From: Watersipora subatra | Taxonomy: Eukaryota > Bryozoa > Gymnolaemata > Cheilostomatida > Watersiporidae | Assembly (NCBI RefSeq): GCF_963576615.1 | Contig: NC_088711.1 | Location: 11,464,869 to 11,528,868, forward strand | Direction of reading: 5' to 3' | Length of the DNA stretch: 64,000 nucleotides | Shown: positions 37,401 to 49,330 of the stretch, piece by piece | Layout: each line of letters begins with the position of its first letter | How positions within the stretch are numbered: position 1 is the stretch's first letter | Translations under genes and position numbers: made by a program | Notes under the pieces: model-generated | Database searches by the model: none | Told to the model about the DNA's origin: nothing | What the model saw: only the letters and a program-made list of their open reading frames with translations

Positions 37401-40400
37401 TTGAGGGATGTTTTAGTATGCATTTTAGTAAACTTCTAACTAAAACTTTATTACATATCTGTTTGAGAAACCGTTTTAACCTTAACGAATGACGCTGAAC
37501 TGAAATATAATCGCCAAATTTTAATTTCGAGAGAAATTAAAATGGAAAAAAAATTAGCCTTAGTACGGCACGAATGAAAAAGTATCTGTTTCATATAATT
37601 AATAGAGTTTCAATTATTATGTCATTTAGCGTAGCCAATCGACAAAAGCTGTATACATGTACAATAAGAGCTATGAATCGTAAGCCTTCGTAGACTGGTG
37701 GTTAGATAATCGGACTGCAAACATACGGTTGCAATAATTGTGTGTTCAAATCCAGCAGTCTGCGAGATTTTAATTCCAAAATTTTAGTAGCTATAGCCGG
37801 ACAGACAAATATCCAAACAGACGACGACAGACAGACGCCGACAAACTGTGAAATTTATATAGATTAAACTACAAGTCAAGTAAACAATGAAAGACGAGCC
37901 AACAACATACAGTATGACTCACCCAAACAATAGAAAGAAGCCATAGCATTCAATTATCATTCCAATCACTGGCCATCCCAAAAGGACAACAAATATCCCA
38001 CCAAAGAAGAAACAAGAGCCACGCCATTTGTGGCTTTGAAAGAAGAATTTGAAGGTTCGATCCAGACCGATGAGAAATGCTAGTCCAGCCAGGAACAGTA
38101 TCTAAAAAGTATCAAGCATGGGTAAATAAAGGATCGTTAACTTTGAGTTTGGTAAAACCTGTGCAACGATAGCTTCAAAAACCTTGCATGACTTCAGCTG
38201 GAAAACAGGAAGAAACTTGAAGTTATCTACCCATGAACAAAAAAGGAAACAATTGATAAAGTAAATAAAAGCAATGATACACTAGAGTGTTGTACTGACT
38301 AGACAATTTATGCTGTAAATAAATAGAAAAGCAGCAGCAAGAATAGTAGCAGCTTACAATTTTAGATTAGTTGTTCCTAACCTTGTTGAAGATACTGAAG
38401 AATCCAAGTGTCACACACGCACTTATCAAACCTTTTGTAGTTATATATATAAATTACATTTACTGACATAATATATATATATATATATTACATTTACCAG
38501 TATTTAATATATAACATTCACAAATATTGTATATGTATTATATCAATAAATGCAATAAAAAGTGCTATCGTTGCCGAAGCCTTGAAAATGCTTCATCGAA
38601 CTATTTGGATTTGATAGAACAGATATTAAGAACTCTGTTTCAGAGTCAGCTACCCACCACATATGGTTGGTTGACACAAGTATGACTTAGAGCTCTTAGG
38701 CAAACAACATACAAACTGTTTTAAAATGCCTCAAGTAGCTGCGGCATATTCCAAGGTACATAGAAACTGCTTACTTACATTTCCTATAGCGAGTAGGCCT
38801 TTATCAAAGAGTAGGACAACTCCAAGAAATAGGAAAAGTAGACCAAATCCGGCAAGACCAACACCAATTTCTAAAAACAACTGGGCCAGTTAGACAAACT
38901 CTTCATACCGGTAGCTTAGCACTCTGGCAGAAATCTTTGACTATGCAAAGATATGCTGACATGTTCTTCATATGCACAATATACAAAGCGTCTGTCATAT
39001 CTAATGCGAGAATAGAGAATGAACAACAACAAAACGATACTCTTCCTTTCTTTAGAGAGTAATGGCTGCAGCAAAGCTAGTTCTCCTAAGAGAACACAAC
39101 TCATAATAAATTCAGCGTTTACATGCTTTGAATGGATTCGGAGTTGCTTGCGGCTGACGACTTTCACTCTACTGTTTCAACAATTCGGAGTTGCACTCTA
39201 CTGTTTCAACAATTCGGAGTTGCACTCTACTGTTTCAACAATTCGGAGTTGCACTCTACTGTTTCAACAATTCGGAGTCGCACTCTACTGTTTGGAGTTG
39301 CACTATGCAGATCTTTCCAAGCTCCACAAAGTATCCCTCAAAATGAAACTTAAAAAGATTTGCCTTTGGGTCAAGGTCACTTTTCAATTCATGCGTAGTC
39401 AACTAGTTGCACTAAAAAGAAATTATTTTGCCATCCTTGTATGAACAACCCATCCTTGGCATGGAATGTGAATGTAAAGGCACAAAGTCAAACAGAAACA
39501 GAAGTGAGTAGCAGTAGAACATTTTCGTAGCAGAGATCCGCGTGGTTGTGTGCGGAAATTTTTTCATCTCCACCGGCGAGAGCTTAGCCGAGTATTATCA
39601 ATTTGGATCCACCAGCAGTGAGTGTCTCTATGATGGCAAATGGCACGCCCACAGTGAAGGCCTTTATACAAATTTAGCGAAATGGTGTTGAATGCGTTCG
39701 AATTTAAAGTTTGCTGTGATTCAGAGTAGAAGCAACTCCAAACCCATTCGAAGTTTGAAAATGTACAGTATATAACATGCTCACTTTTCCATTCACGATG
39801 GTACAAGATATTTATTTTAGTATTCTACTGCATGCACATGATATGATAATGTAAAGCAGCAAAATATCTGCCAGTCCAAGATAAATAAAAAGTTTTTAGC
39901 AAATGTTGTGAACATTAGAGACTAAATCCCAAAGAATTGAATCTGATTCGACAAGGCTAGAAACAAACATGGTCGTCAGAATTACGCTGACTGAAAAATA
40001 TGGTTCCATATTTGTTATTTACCTTCTGCATCAATATTGAGCTGCAGAAGAAGTTGACTAATGGAATGCTACCTACAACAGTGGATTTGTTTTAAAAGAT
40101 TGTTTAACTACAGCTTGCTTTGGCTTGAGTTAGACCAACCACAGCATGATTAGTATCAAAGATTCATGCTTCTCAAAAGCCACTGGTTGCTATATATAAA
40201 CGAGCATAAAATATTGATGTTACAAATTTAAAAAATTTCATCAATCGATCTGATCAACTGAACAATTATACTGCACCAACTAGTTATGGATGATTTAAGC
40301 ATTCACCCATGAAGTTTATCTATGCAGTGCGACCTTGGGTTATGATGACTCAGTTATACAATTTTTTCGCCTTACGATGTAGAAAACGATGTTTTTTCGC

Positions 40401-42310
40401 CTCTCCATATGCAATATTTTTCGCCATGCGATATCACTAAAGATTTCACCTGAAATTCAAATTTGGCAGTCGGTGTGCTGAATATGTCAAAATAATGAAT
40501 ATGACGATATGCTCCCACAACGCGCAAAAGAGATACGATGCTCAATCTCTCTCAGTTTAGTAGTATTCGTTATTAGTTATAGTGAAAACAAAACCGGAAA
40601 CGGGTGATAAAAGTTTAGCTGATGAGAAAGTTAAGTTTAGTAAAATAGTTAAAAATTAATACTAAACTTTGCTTGAAGTATGTTTTTAGTAAGCTAAGCT
40701 CATTTAACTTAAGTTCAACACTTGTGTTAAACGTCTGCCTCAACGGTAAAAGCTCCCTATGGCACGTACCGCACATAGTACATTGTAACGTTACATTTTG
40801 TTGCAGATCACAACCACGAAATACACTAAAATTACTGCAAGTAGGTAACTATAGGTACTAAGGCTAACATATTATTTTGTACTATACGTATATATAAAAT
40901 TTTAATGATTTTTACCAGAGAGTGTTTGCATTAGATAATTACTATGGGTTTCTATACTCTGATGAAAGAATATCATCTATACGAAGCTTCCTTATAGTAG
41001 GCCTAATACAAAAAAAATTGCTGAGATATCACGAAGAGTTAGCAGAAAGTAACACTAGTGGTTTAAAGTTGGTGACAGCCAACAAATGGTCAGCTTATAT
41101 AGTTATGAGTATATTAATTTTTCTTTGGCATGAATGTAAAAAAACCATTATATGTATTCGATACAGATACTTTTTGCTAGAAATAAGAGCTGCACACTGG
41201 GCAGCTGATTGTAATCGCATTATATTTCCCCTAAGATAAATAAGTTATGATAATAGAAAAAACATTGAACTACGTAAAATCCAACTGGATTGACAGTTCA
41301 GGTTGACCTCAATCCAACTTTGAAGATATTTTTTAGAACCTGTATAAGCACAAGTATGCCACAGTAATAAGCACAATAACTTACGGTTTAAGCAATTTTT
41401 TTTCTATTATTCTCTCATTAATTGTACATGTTATATACAATTTTAACTGAATAAGACTTGGGTTGCAGTTTGCTAATAGGAAAATGGTTTGTGGTTGTGT
41501 AATTTAATGGAAAGCATTTTGTGTAGTATTTATCTTATAAGTTGATGCTTAGGCCTACATGACGGCATCATGATTTCTGTAAAAAACTACTATTGATGAA
41601 GCCAATTGAGACTGTTATATTCGTTAACAGATATGTTAAACTGTTGATGCAGCTGACATGTTAAAATGAATAAAAAAACATTATCAGAAAACAACTTCAT
41701 TTAGTGCAACATAATTTGAAACTATTAAACGTAACATACGTAGCCTGTTATCCTAATGTTTAGCTATTTTATATTCAAATCCGTATGCAGCCTAACCTGC
41801 TAAATGCTAGTAATGATGGGCTTGAATTGTTGCTTAATTGTTAATAAAAATTCAAAAATAATTTATTTTTGTTTACAAACAAGTCGTTTTTGCTTGAAAA
41901 CCATTCATTCAAGCTTGTATATCAGTTGACCAATAACATAATTGCATGCTTTTTATAAAAATAATACGACAAATTATTTTACCAAATGAATAAGAAGAAA
42001 CCATCATCGATTACAAACATACAAAACGTTTTAGTTGGTCATCAACAAAACGGTTTGACCGCCCACAGTTAGGCCTTTGTCGTATACAGCTTGGTCATAA
42101 AACAAGTTTTATTCCCTACTTAATACTTTGCATAAACAGAATGCGTAAAAAAGAAACTGTAAAGACAGCTCAACTTCAAGATACTATATGTTATCTCAGT
42201 TATATATGAAATTTCAAATCTCCCTCTCTATATACTACATATATATATAATATATTGTCATAAACTACTGCAGACAAAAACATACTTTGAAAATCTGTAA
42301 CTTGCATCAT
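34439..42310 (-). CDS. GOLT1: Vesicle transport protein GOT1 (Golgi transport 1)
   Basis: Minus-strand coding exons: 42286-42310, 38779-38870, 37923-38101, 35291-35372 and 34439-34480 carry the whole frame, with junction phases 1, 0, 2, 0. They encode 139 residues, against 138 in human GOLT1B. The protein starts MMQVTDFQKIGVGLAGFG. It carries DKGLLAIGN, then GLAFLIGLDRTFKFFFQ, the GWPVIGMI..YGFFLLF segment, RIPVIGTLLALPG, and ends VVAKLGGGSTSNV. This is the four-helix Got1/Sft2-like membrane protein of the early Golgi, which helps vesicle fusion or sorting in ER-Golgi traffic. The first of two tandem Met codons is taken as the start. The short first exon sits 387 bp from TMEM237 on the opposite strand. 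Introns carry a 26-bp array, a 29-bp array, a SINE and an inverted repeat pair. It could be the orthologue of the GOLT1A/GOLT1B ancestor. Confidence 0.93.
35455..36460 (+). repeat. Minisatellite, 26-bp unit, about 39 copies
   Basis: The unit is AGTCCTACAGAACTCTGATC followed by TCAGAC. Variants (TGCGCTTAGACATT, TGCTCTTAGACAGT, AGTCTTATAG) recur in the same order several times, showing multi-unit duplication blocks. It lies in the GOLT1 intron between 35372 and 37923, starting about 80 bp from the exon boundary. Confidence 0.92.
36713..36960 (+). repeat. Dispersed repeat with GCGTTGCCCGGGTAATAAAA core, copy 2
   Basis: Same head and following ATTCATTTTTATTCAACAT as the copy at 20470. It then has two internal partial repeats of TTTACACTTCATATCATG. 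In a GOLT1 intron. Confidence 0.6.
37190..37440 (-). repeat. Inverted dispersed repeat, copy 1 (partner 40640-40880)
   Basis: On the minus strand it reads TATGTTTTTAGTAAGCTAA, later TAGTACATTGTAA, GTTACATTTT, TGCAGATCA and TAGGTAACTATAG. The same order is found on the plus strand at 40640-40880. Both copies are in GOLT1 introns in opposite orientation. Confidence 0.7.
37684..37868 (+). repeat. tRNA-derived SINE, copy 2
   Basis: The head has TGGTGGTTAGATAATCGGAC (A-box region) and the B-box GTGTTCAAATCC. It is followed by AGCTATAGCCGGACAGACAA, a GACAGAC-rich stretch and AAACTGTGAAATTTATATAG. Immediately downstream of it is a GOLT1 exon (37923-38101). Confidence 0.75.
39165..39300 (+). repeat. 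Short tandem array, 29-bp unit, about 4.5 copies
   Basis: The unit is CTACTGTTTCAACAATTCGG followed by AGTTGCACT. It lies in the large first intron of GOLT1. It makes the 141-codon plus-strand open frame at 39019-39444, which is not a gene. Confidence 0.9.
40640..40880 (+). repeat. Inverted dispersed repeat, copy 2 (partner 37190-37440)
   Basis: Plus-strand copy of the element described at 37190-37440. It contains TGTTTTTAGTAAGCTAAG near 40681 and GTAGGTAACTATAGGTACTA near 40841. Confidence 0.7.
40881..42285. other. GOLT1 first-intron sequence, no further gene
   Basis: AT-rich. A plus-strand open frame at 40922-41239 (105 codons) has no recognisable family or splice signals in register. Confidence 0.4.
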
Positions 42311-42697
42311 TTTCAAACCATATATTTAATATTGGTTTGTCGCTTCAGTGATACTTGCTATTAAAAAACCAAATCGTCAAGTAATGTAAATAATAAAACT
42401 ACGTGGCTGGAACAACTAACAATTACAGAAAGTTTTGAGTCCGTCGAAACTAGTCGCAAGCAATGTACTGTGATTATAGGATTTCATTTGCATTTAACCT
42501 GCGTGTATAACTTTTGGACCATGACAAAGTTGTTTGAACTAATGATTGGCCAACCGTAATCGCGATAATTTAAAAGAAACGCAAACCTAACATTAGAGAT
42601 CAATGTCGAATGAGCATCAAACGTTTACGAGAAATGTGAAATCAAATTTTACTTCGCTATTGGCCTAAACCAGTAGTTACACAGGAAGTTTATAACA
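42311..42697. promoter_or_regulatory. Shared divergent promoter of GOLT1 and TMEM237
   Basis: 387 bp separate the GOLT1 start codon (minus) from the TMEM237 start codon (plus), so both 5' UTRs and core promoters must lie here. ATTGG (inverted CCAAT) boxes occur at 42545-42549 and 42659-42663, and several CpGs stand out in the second half. No TATA box is convincing. I did not find a good RFX X-box, which many ciliary genes carry. Confidence 0.6.
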
Positions 42698-45600
42698 ATG
42701 GCGACTGCAGCGAAAGGACGCGCTTTACCAAAATTGGCAAATCCGCCTACTGTCGACAATAACCTTGACAAGGGCACCGTTGCTGTTTCACCAAAAAAGC
42801 GAATTCGTACAAAAAAGAGAGCATCTAAAGCCGAAAATAACGACAATACAAACAATAGCAATTCTGAAAAACAATCTTCCGAAATGACACAAACTCAAAG
42901 AAGGAAGAAAAAACCTCAAAATGTTGATGGTTCTTTACCATCTTTACAACATGGACTCAGCCCGACAGAAAGTGGTAGAGATGACGTATGTGATACACAA
43001 TTAATTACAGTGTATTATTTTAATATTTTGTAATCTGACCCTCATAACTATATCTGCTTTACCTAAAGTAAAAACGAAACATAGTATACGCAATAGAATC
43101 TTAGCACTAATAATTTTATGGAAAGTATGGTCAGGCCTTGCTGCTAAAAGTTACAAACACATTCTTAGTAAAGGATTTTGAGCAGTTATTAATCAACGAT
43201 AAAAATTATTAAAGGAACACTAACCTGAGTTAAGTGTCATTTGACAGATCAATGATTGTTAACAGCCTTTTTGTTTGCAGCAGCTAGAGTAAAACAAGGT
43301 GTTGTTGCGAGCCTGAAAGCAATTCAGAAGCCAATATAAATTTATAATGGAAATTCTGAAACTATATGTGAAGAGATGTGTGTCGTACAAAGTTTGGATA
43401 CACCTGAAATCAACTAAGAGCTTTGCTATGCCTTGCAGTCACCTGAAGAGTGGAACCCAGTAAGCATAAAAGCTCAGAAATTAACTAAACATAAAGAAGC
43501 TTTTAAAGTTGTTAAATGAATAAAGTTAAGCTGACACAATATTTAAAAAAGCAGAAATGAAGACATCTATGGCAAGACGTTCACCTAAACTGAGTTTAAG
43601 AAAAATATAGATAAGAAAAAGAGATAACTAAGATAAATAAAGTGCCTGGGTAAGACAGTAATAATAATAATTATCTAGATAGGAAGGCAAGATGAATTGT
43701 AGAAATTGAATGATTTTTGAAATGAGCCCATGATAACTGAACTTTAAGGGTTGTATGTAGTGTTTAGTATTTTCATAGGCTCAATGTGTATGCCTTGTTT
43801 CAGGATACTTTTGAACTCAGCTTGAAACTGCCAAAAACGTCACATATATTGTTTATAATTGATGTTCTGATTATGGAGTAATGTATGGAAGTAGAGTAGT
43901 TCTTGCCTTCTCATGGAATTTGGTAGAAAAAAGCAAATTGGCCTCAGTAATGTCAAGTATCAGGTACATGTATATTAATGATAGCTGTAGAATCTCATGT
44001 GTGTAACTTAAAATCACTAAGTGTTTAGGATTACTGCAAGTCTTTTAATAATAAGTTAAAAAATCAGGAAGTATGCTACTTCAATTTATTCCTGCTGTAA
44101 GCACATACCTACATAATTATATAATCATGGAATTTGTTTCCTAATTAATTTTGCGTCTGAAATTGCTGTCTTGTTTTAGTTACACATTTCTCATCTCTAT
44201 TAAGTTGTTTATTGAAAATTTCTGTCTTATTCATAATAGAATTGTTACTTATAACAAGTAAGCGGGCTAAATTTAATGCGTATAGACAATGTTGGCATGC
44301 CACAACTCTTTCAGTCTGTTGATTTGATATGTTCGATTACGTGTTGTGAGACAACTCACCTACTATGTTGTAAACTGTAGACAGATTATAATTAATATAT
44401 TTTTCTTACCAGTGATGCCATATAGAGTGGCTGTTAAATAATCATAGTAGCATCATTACATCTGAAGAAGAACAATTTCCTAGTTTTGAGATTTAGTTTG
44501 TTTATGTTTTTCATGAAATGGCAGAATTTTTATAGCTCTTTTTATTTAAAAAAAAGCGGAAGAAAGGTGTTGAAGGCCAGACAGCTCACTGATGAGTTCC
44601 ATCTACTTATTTAGCATGGTTTTAATAAAACGGCTCTAAGTTTTTTATCTTGACAAAAGAACTGTCAAGAAAGTAGATATTCCGTTGAACTGCTTTTGCT
44701 AGTGCTAAATTTAAAAAAAAGTTACATATTTAAGCAAAGTCATTGCTTGCGTGCTACTAAAAAGATCCGATTGTAATCTAAGCGGAGTCATCTGCTCTTG
44801 TTAAATAAGTACATTGCCACTTGTCACTCTGCAAGCTATGTCCAATAAATAGTGAAGTATTGATGGTAGCACTACGTATGTATACAACTTTTGAAATAAA
44901 CGTTTGATAATCTTTTTGCACCAGCATAAAGTTTGTATTCATAGCTTACACTGCAACTAAAAATTATTTGATACAGAAAATTGGAGAGATTGGGCAGCAA
45001 TTAGTTTGTGTAATCAGGCTTTTCTTCTTCTGTTACATTGGCTATCGTAGTGCCAAAACGAAGCAAGCTCCTTAAAGCCTGTTAAATAATATGTTCACTA
45101 ACACTATGCTGGTAAACAATAAACAATTGCTTCGAAAATATTTGTTTGATTTGTTAACTTTTGTTGAGAAATGGCCACTTAAATTTATAGTTTCACTATG
45201 CAATCTCTTTGTATTCAACTTTTTAAAAAGTTTTTTTGAATGGCCTACACATTGTTTAATCAGCGGATGCTAAGATTCAGCATTGGCTCACCAATTTTTC
45301 ACAACCAGCTGGTGTCTTTACAGAAACTATTTTAATGTTGTAGCTTTCACAGTCTAATGCAACATTAAATGGCTCATCAAAACCACGAAAGAAACGCAAA
45401 AGGTATGTAATTCACGTATAATCAAAGTATATTATATATTTATGTGACTAGTTTGTGTCAAATATTTTAGTTTTATGCTTTAGCAGAACTTATAAGCTAA
45501 AGCCAAGAATTCAAAACATTACCTGAAAAATTAAATTTTTTTATATATAATAGTAGTTACATTGTATGTGATCAGACATTTACAACATATTAGCTAAGGC

Positions 45601-48600
45601 ATCTTTGAGCAGTTCATTGTCATTTTGCTGGATATTTCAAAACTTGTTCATTTTACATAATCTCCTGTCAACCTGCATGCAGCCTTTTTTCTAACGCGTG
45701 CTCGCCTTTGTGAACAAGAATAAAGTGTATAAGCTATGTGAAGGTTGTTGAACGAAAGCAAGCAATGTTGAATGGTTTTGGTACCCTTCTAATGGTACCC
45801 TTCTTCTGCTGCAGAAAACCTGCTGCCACCGCACCATCTCCTGGCACCATAGACAGTCTCGGTATAAACTTGGCAGACATCCAAGATGATATTATTGATG
45901 AAGCTACTGATGTGGAATCTGACAACGCAGCTCAACCTCCGCACAGAAAGCACATGAAGAGCCAACCTATTGGCAAGCTCTACATCGAACAATCCCGTAT
46001 GTCTGGAAAGCAATACATTAGCTCATCACAAATTCCAAAAAACCTTTTTCATGACAAAGATCTGGTCTTGGTTAAAAGCGTGTTTGTTCTTCATTACGCG
46101 TTGAATAAGCGCATGTGGCTGTATGTTTTTACAGGTGGCGGTTTGTCTCATATTCTGGTGACTTCTCCTTGCTACATCTGAGTTGCAAATATTAGTTCAA
46201 TTCATGTTTTCAATTCTGCAGATGGATTTAAATCTCAGTCATCACCACACTCAGCGCCATTGCAGAGACACGATCACAAGCCTGCACCAGTTGATAGGCT
46301 CACACAGCACCTTTATTTCATAGGCATCGACACTCTTGCTTTATTTCTTCTGTCCTGCTTTCTGTTCCTTGTTCTTCAGCTCATTCACCATTAGCTACCT
46401 TCTGATGCTTTTAGGATCTATAATAATATTAATAATAATCATAATGGCTGTGTCAACTGATGGCTGTTATGGTTCAGTTGAATATTTTTAGTTTGACTTA
46501 AAAGAATAAAAGGAAACCTGATCATGTAGCGACCATTGGTAGGGCCTGGGTTGAGGTCAATGCATAGATCTAGTACTAGTTGATGTCAATAACAGCTAAT
46601 GATACTTTTGTTGTTAGCAATGAATGAAATGTTTACAAGCAGTCATTAATGACATTGAATGTATGTAATAACTAGACTACTAGTGAAAACTGCTGCTAGT
46701 CAGCTGTAAACATACTCAAGTAGTAATTAGTGACAACTGTCGCAGGTAGCTTAATGTAATTACTACAGGTTACCTGTAGTAGACTATTTGGGCTTCTTGG
46801 CATACTTCTAATAGCAAATGTGTCTGTACACTATTATGTTTAAACTTCTCAACATTTCTACATAAGTTATCTTGAACAGGCGGATTCAAATCGGCTGACA
46901 AAAAAGTTATTGATGACCTTTACTTGGAAGAGCAGCGGAAAAAAGAGAACATGGAGGATGAAGAGGCTGCTTACCCTACCAAACTCTCTTCCATTGGCTT
47001 TGCTCTCATCAGTATTCAGGTCATCAAGACATTTGCTCACTTTTGCATGGGTAAGTATGCATAGGAAGAAAACATAGGTTTTGAAGTGAACAGACCTTTA
47101 ATGATAACAACAACCTCAATTTGTCAGTAATTGTATGATTGTTATTAGAAGCTTGAATTTTTGCTATATAATATGGATTATACCACCTTGCTGACCTTCT
47201 AACTTACTCTTCACTTTAAAGCCAACATATCGACTCTTTTGCAACTTTGGTTACAAATTTCAGCTATAATCTAGCTAAAAAATTATTTCTCATGTTGGTT
47301 GAATATTTATTTTACAGGTATTTTGGCAGGGTTGGCAACTTGGCAGACATTTTATGCCTTTTCTCTGAGCACAATAGAAGACACTGAGCCCTTCCTAAAG
47401 GTCTACCAATTTATGAGCATTCCCATCAACTGTGTCTTCTACATCCTCATCGTCTTCTGTACCGTTGCCACTTTTGACAGGTTTGTCTGGCACAGCTATT
47501 GCTAGTTTCCAGGACTGAATACATCAACTGCCCAAAGTTAATCAACTTACTGATACACGTCTCAACGCTTTCAACCGTTTAGTCAGAAGTCTTAGCATGC
47601 AGTACTATTTCACATTACTTGAATTATTTTCTTCCTTTTACAAATTGCCTTATGCAGGCTGGATCTACGTTTACTTTTTTTTACCGTTTGACGTTTTCAA
47701 TTTTTAGAAATCCAAGCTGAAAATTTGGAAACACTGCAATTTTGTGCATCGTACAGCTAGGCAACATTATCATGTCTTGTTTGTCATTGAATGGAAATCA
47801 TTGGAGCTGCCTGGATAAGTCAGGCAGACAGTAATGATAAATTTGTGTCTCTAACATCAAAGGGTCTGTTGAATTACACTACCCGACAAAATAGTTGGGA
47901 TGCAATCAGCAATTCATGATTTTCAGCTTTGGACATGAATAACTTTCAAATTTATACAGGTGGATGCCCAAAACTATATATATTCTGATTCCATATACTG
48001 TTAAAAATCTCATGAGTTATATCGTTTTTTGGTCATTAGACACCATTTAAGAGAGCATATTCACAACTACCACCAATTGTCACATTTTTAATAGAAACAC
48101 TCTGATTGGAACTCCATAATATTTCTTTTTTCTGAAGGTTTGAACAACTTTTTGTACTATGGTGGCCCCTTAAGGAACTGTACATTCAGAAGATTTTTAT
48201 ATTTGGTAGGCCCTCTGCTGGAAATTATTTGCTAGCAGCACCTGGGCATGCTTTTAAGCAATTGTGTAATACTATAATTTTATGTATTGAATGTTGTTTG
48301 CTTGGCAGATATGATGTATCCAAGGTGACAAAACCATGCCTACTCAAGGCCTGTACTTTGCAGTCAGGTGCTGTTACAGCGCTGCTATACACAACAGCGC
48401 TTTGTATAAACGTGTCAATGGCTCCTATAGATGACAGACTAGGCCCAAGGACTAATGGTACTACAGACTCTATCCGTGAATTCACTAAGGATGTATGTAA
48501 CTCACCTCCTATCTGTTCTCTTTCTTCATATCTGGCTTTAATAAAAAACAAGTACAGCACATCTCGTATTTGCCAGTTGGTTTACCTATTAGCTATTTTG

Positions 48601-49028
48601 CTGAAACATCGTGATAGCATCATATTTCTAGAACCATGGCATTGATTATTTTTGAATTTTTGTGTTCACTAAATTCAAGCATTTAAGTGACTATACGCAA
48701 TAGTATGCTTTGTTATTCTTGAGATATGACTGGTCTTGCCTCACCCAGAAATATTGCCACAATGATTGTTATGAATATCATCCATGGAAATTTAAATGGT
48801 GCTATCACAATGGGGCTATCACAATGAGCGTCACTATCTAAAACTAATTTTATGAATTATACACAGGAGGAGGTCAAAGAACTCAACACATGGAGGATTC
48901 TCTCACTAGTCCGTACCTTGCTAGTAGGACTTGCATGGTTCATTATTGCCCTGCGGCCAAGCACTGACAGACTCACTAAGAACATCGGAGAGTCTGAGTT
49001 GAACTGGGATGGCAAGGAGATCTCATAG
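42698..49028 (+). CDS. TMEM237: Transmembrane protein 237 (ciliary transition-zone protein)
   Basis: Coding exons: 42698-42985, 45353-45402, 45815-45996, 46880-47050, 47318-47480, 48309-48492 and 48867-49028. Junction phases (0, 2, 1, 1, 2, 0) all agree. The protein has 399 residues, against 408 in human. The start has a good context (ACAATGG). Residues 1 to about 220 are hydrophilic, with Lys/Arg clusters (KKRIRTKKRASK, RRKKK, KPRKKRKR). Four helices follow: about 227-247 (GILAGLATWQTFYAF), 267-284 (NCVFYILIVFCTVATFDR), 305-322 (TALLYTTALCINV) and 355-376 (LVRTLLVGLAWFIIALRP). The last carries the family signature LLVGLAW....RP. TMEM237 is a tetraspan protein of the ciliary transition zone. 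In people its loss causes Joubert syndrome, and it works with the MKS/JBTS module. The 2.4-kb first intron (42986-45352) and the other introns show no other gene. Confidence 0.92.
46222..46394 (+). CDS. TMEM237: Candidate alternative terminal exon of TMEM237
   Basis: A good acceptor (TTCAATTCTGCAG) ends at 46221. The frame that follows is in the correct phase (1) to join the exon ending at 45996. It starts HGFKSQ, mirroring RGFKSA at the start of the usual next exon (46880), so the two may be related by exon duplication. It then has a His/Pro-rich stretch and a hydrophobic end (DTLALFLLSCFLFLVLQLIHH) and a TAG at 46392-46394. An AATAAA at 46505-46510 follows. Use of this exon would give a 231-residue form with a single C-terminal helix in place of the four-helix domain. 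Use is inferred, not shown. Confidence 0.5.
46505..46510 (+). terminator. Poly(A) signal AATAAA after the alternative TMEM237 exon
   Basis: A canonical hexamer 111 bp past the alternative stop, within a TMEM237 intron. It would serve only the short isoform. Confidence 0.4.
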
Positions 49029-49330
49029 CTCCACACAAGCTTTGAAAACATTACCGTCCATGTTTTTATATTTATAAAAAATTCTCTCTTTTCACATGAA
49101 TGCCTTAAAAACTTTTATATAAGTTGGGCTGCTCTGTACGCTGAGAGACTATAAAGCTAGACTAGAGTAAAAGCAAGACTGTATACATGAATTATAAGAA
49201 CAAAATGTGAGTGGACAAGATCAGCTGTAAAATTATGGTTATGGAAAAAGTGCACCGGTTGACTGACTCACACAAAGAGTACTTCTTGTTATATAAACAA
49301 TTGTACGTTTATTGTGGGATATTGTGAGAA
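49029..49330. other. Shared 3' space of TMEM237 and XPO6
   Basis: The two genes converge here, with 302 bp between stop codons. No canonical AATAAA for TMEM237 is seen on the plus strand, so its 3' end may use a variant signal or run into XPO6. Confidence 0.6.
49308..49313 (-). terminator. Poly(A) signal of XPO6
   Basis: TTTATT on the plus strand is AATAAA on the minus strand. It begins 18 bases after the XPO6 stop codon at 49331-49333, which implies a very short 3' UTR. Confidence 0.65.

Noticed and set aside
39019-39444. 141-codon plus-strand frame
   Set aside because: Built around a 29-bp tandem repeat, with no family and no splice signals in register.
40023-40080. Alternative GOLT1 first exon with a donor at 40023
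   Set aside because: It lacks a start codon and family similarity. The exon at 42286-42310 gives the expected N-terminus.
45738-46181. 147-codon plus-strand frame as an intronless gene
   Set aside because: Contains TMEM237 exon 45815-45996. The rest is flanking intron that happens to stay open, although a second acceptor at 46135 in the same frame was noted.
48229-48645. 138-codon plus-strand frame
   Set aside because: It is TMEM237 exon 48309-48492 with intron read-through on both sides.
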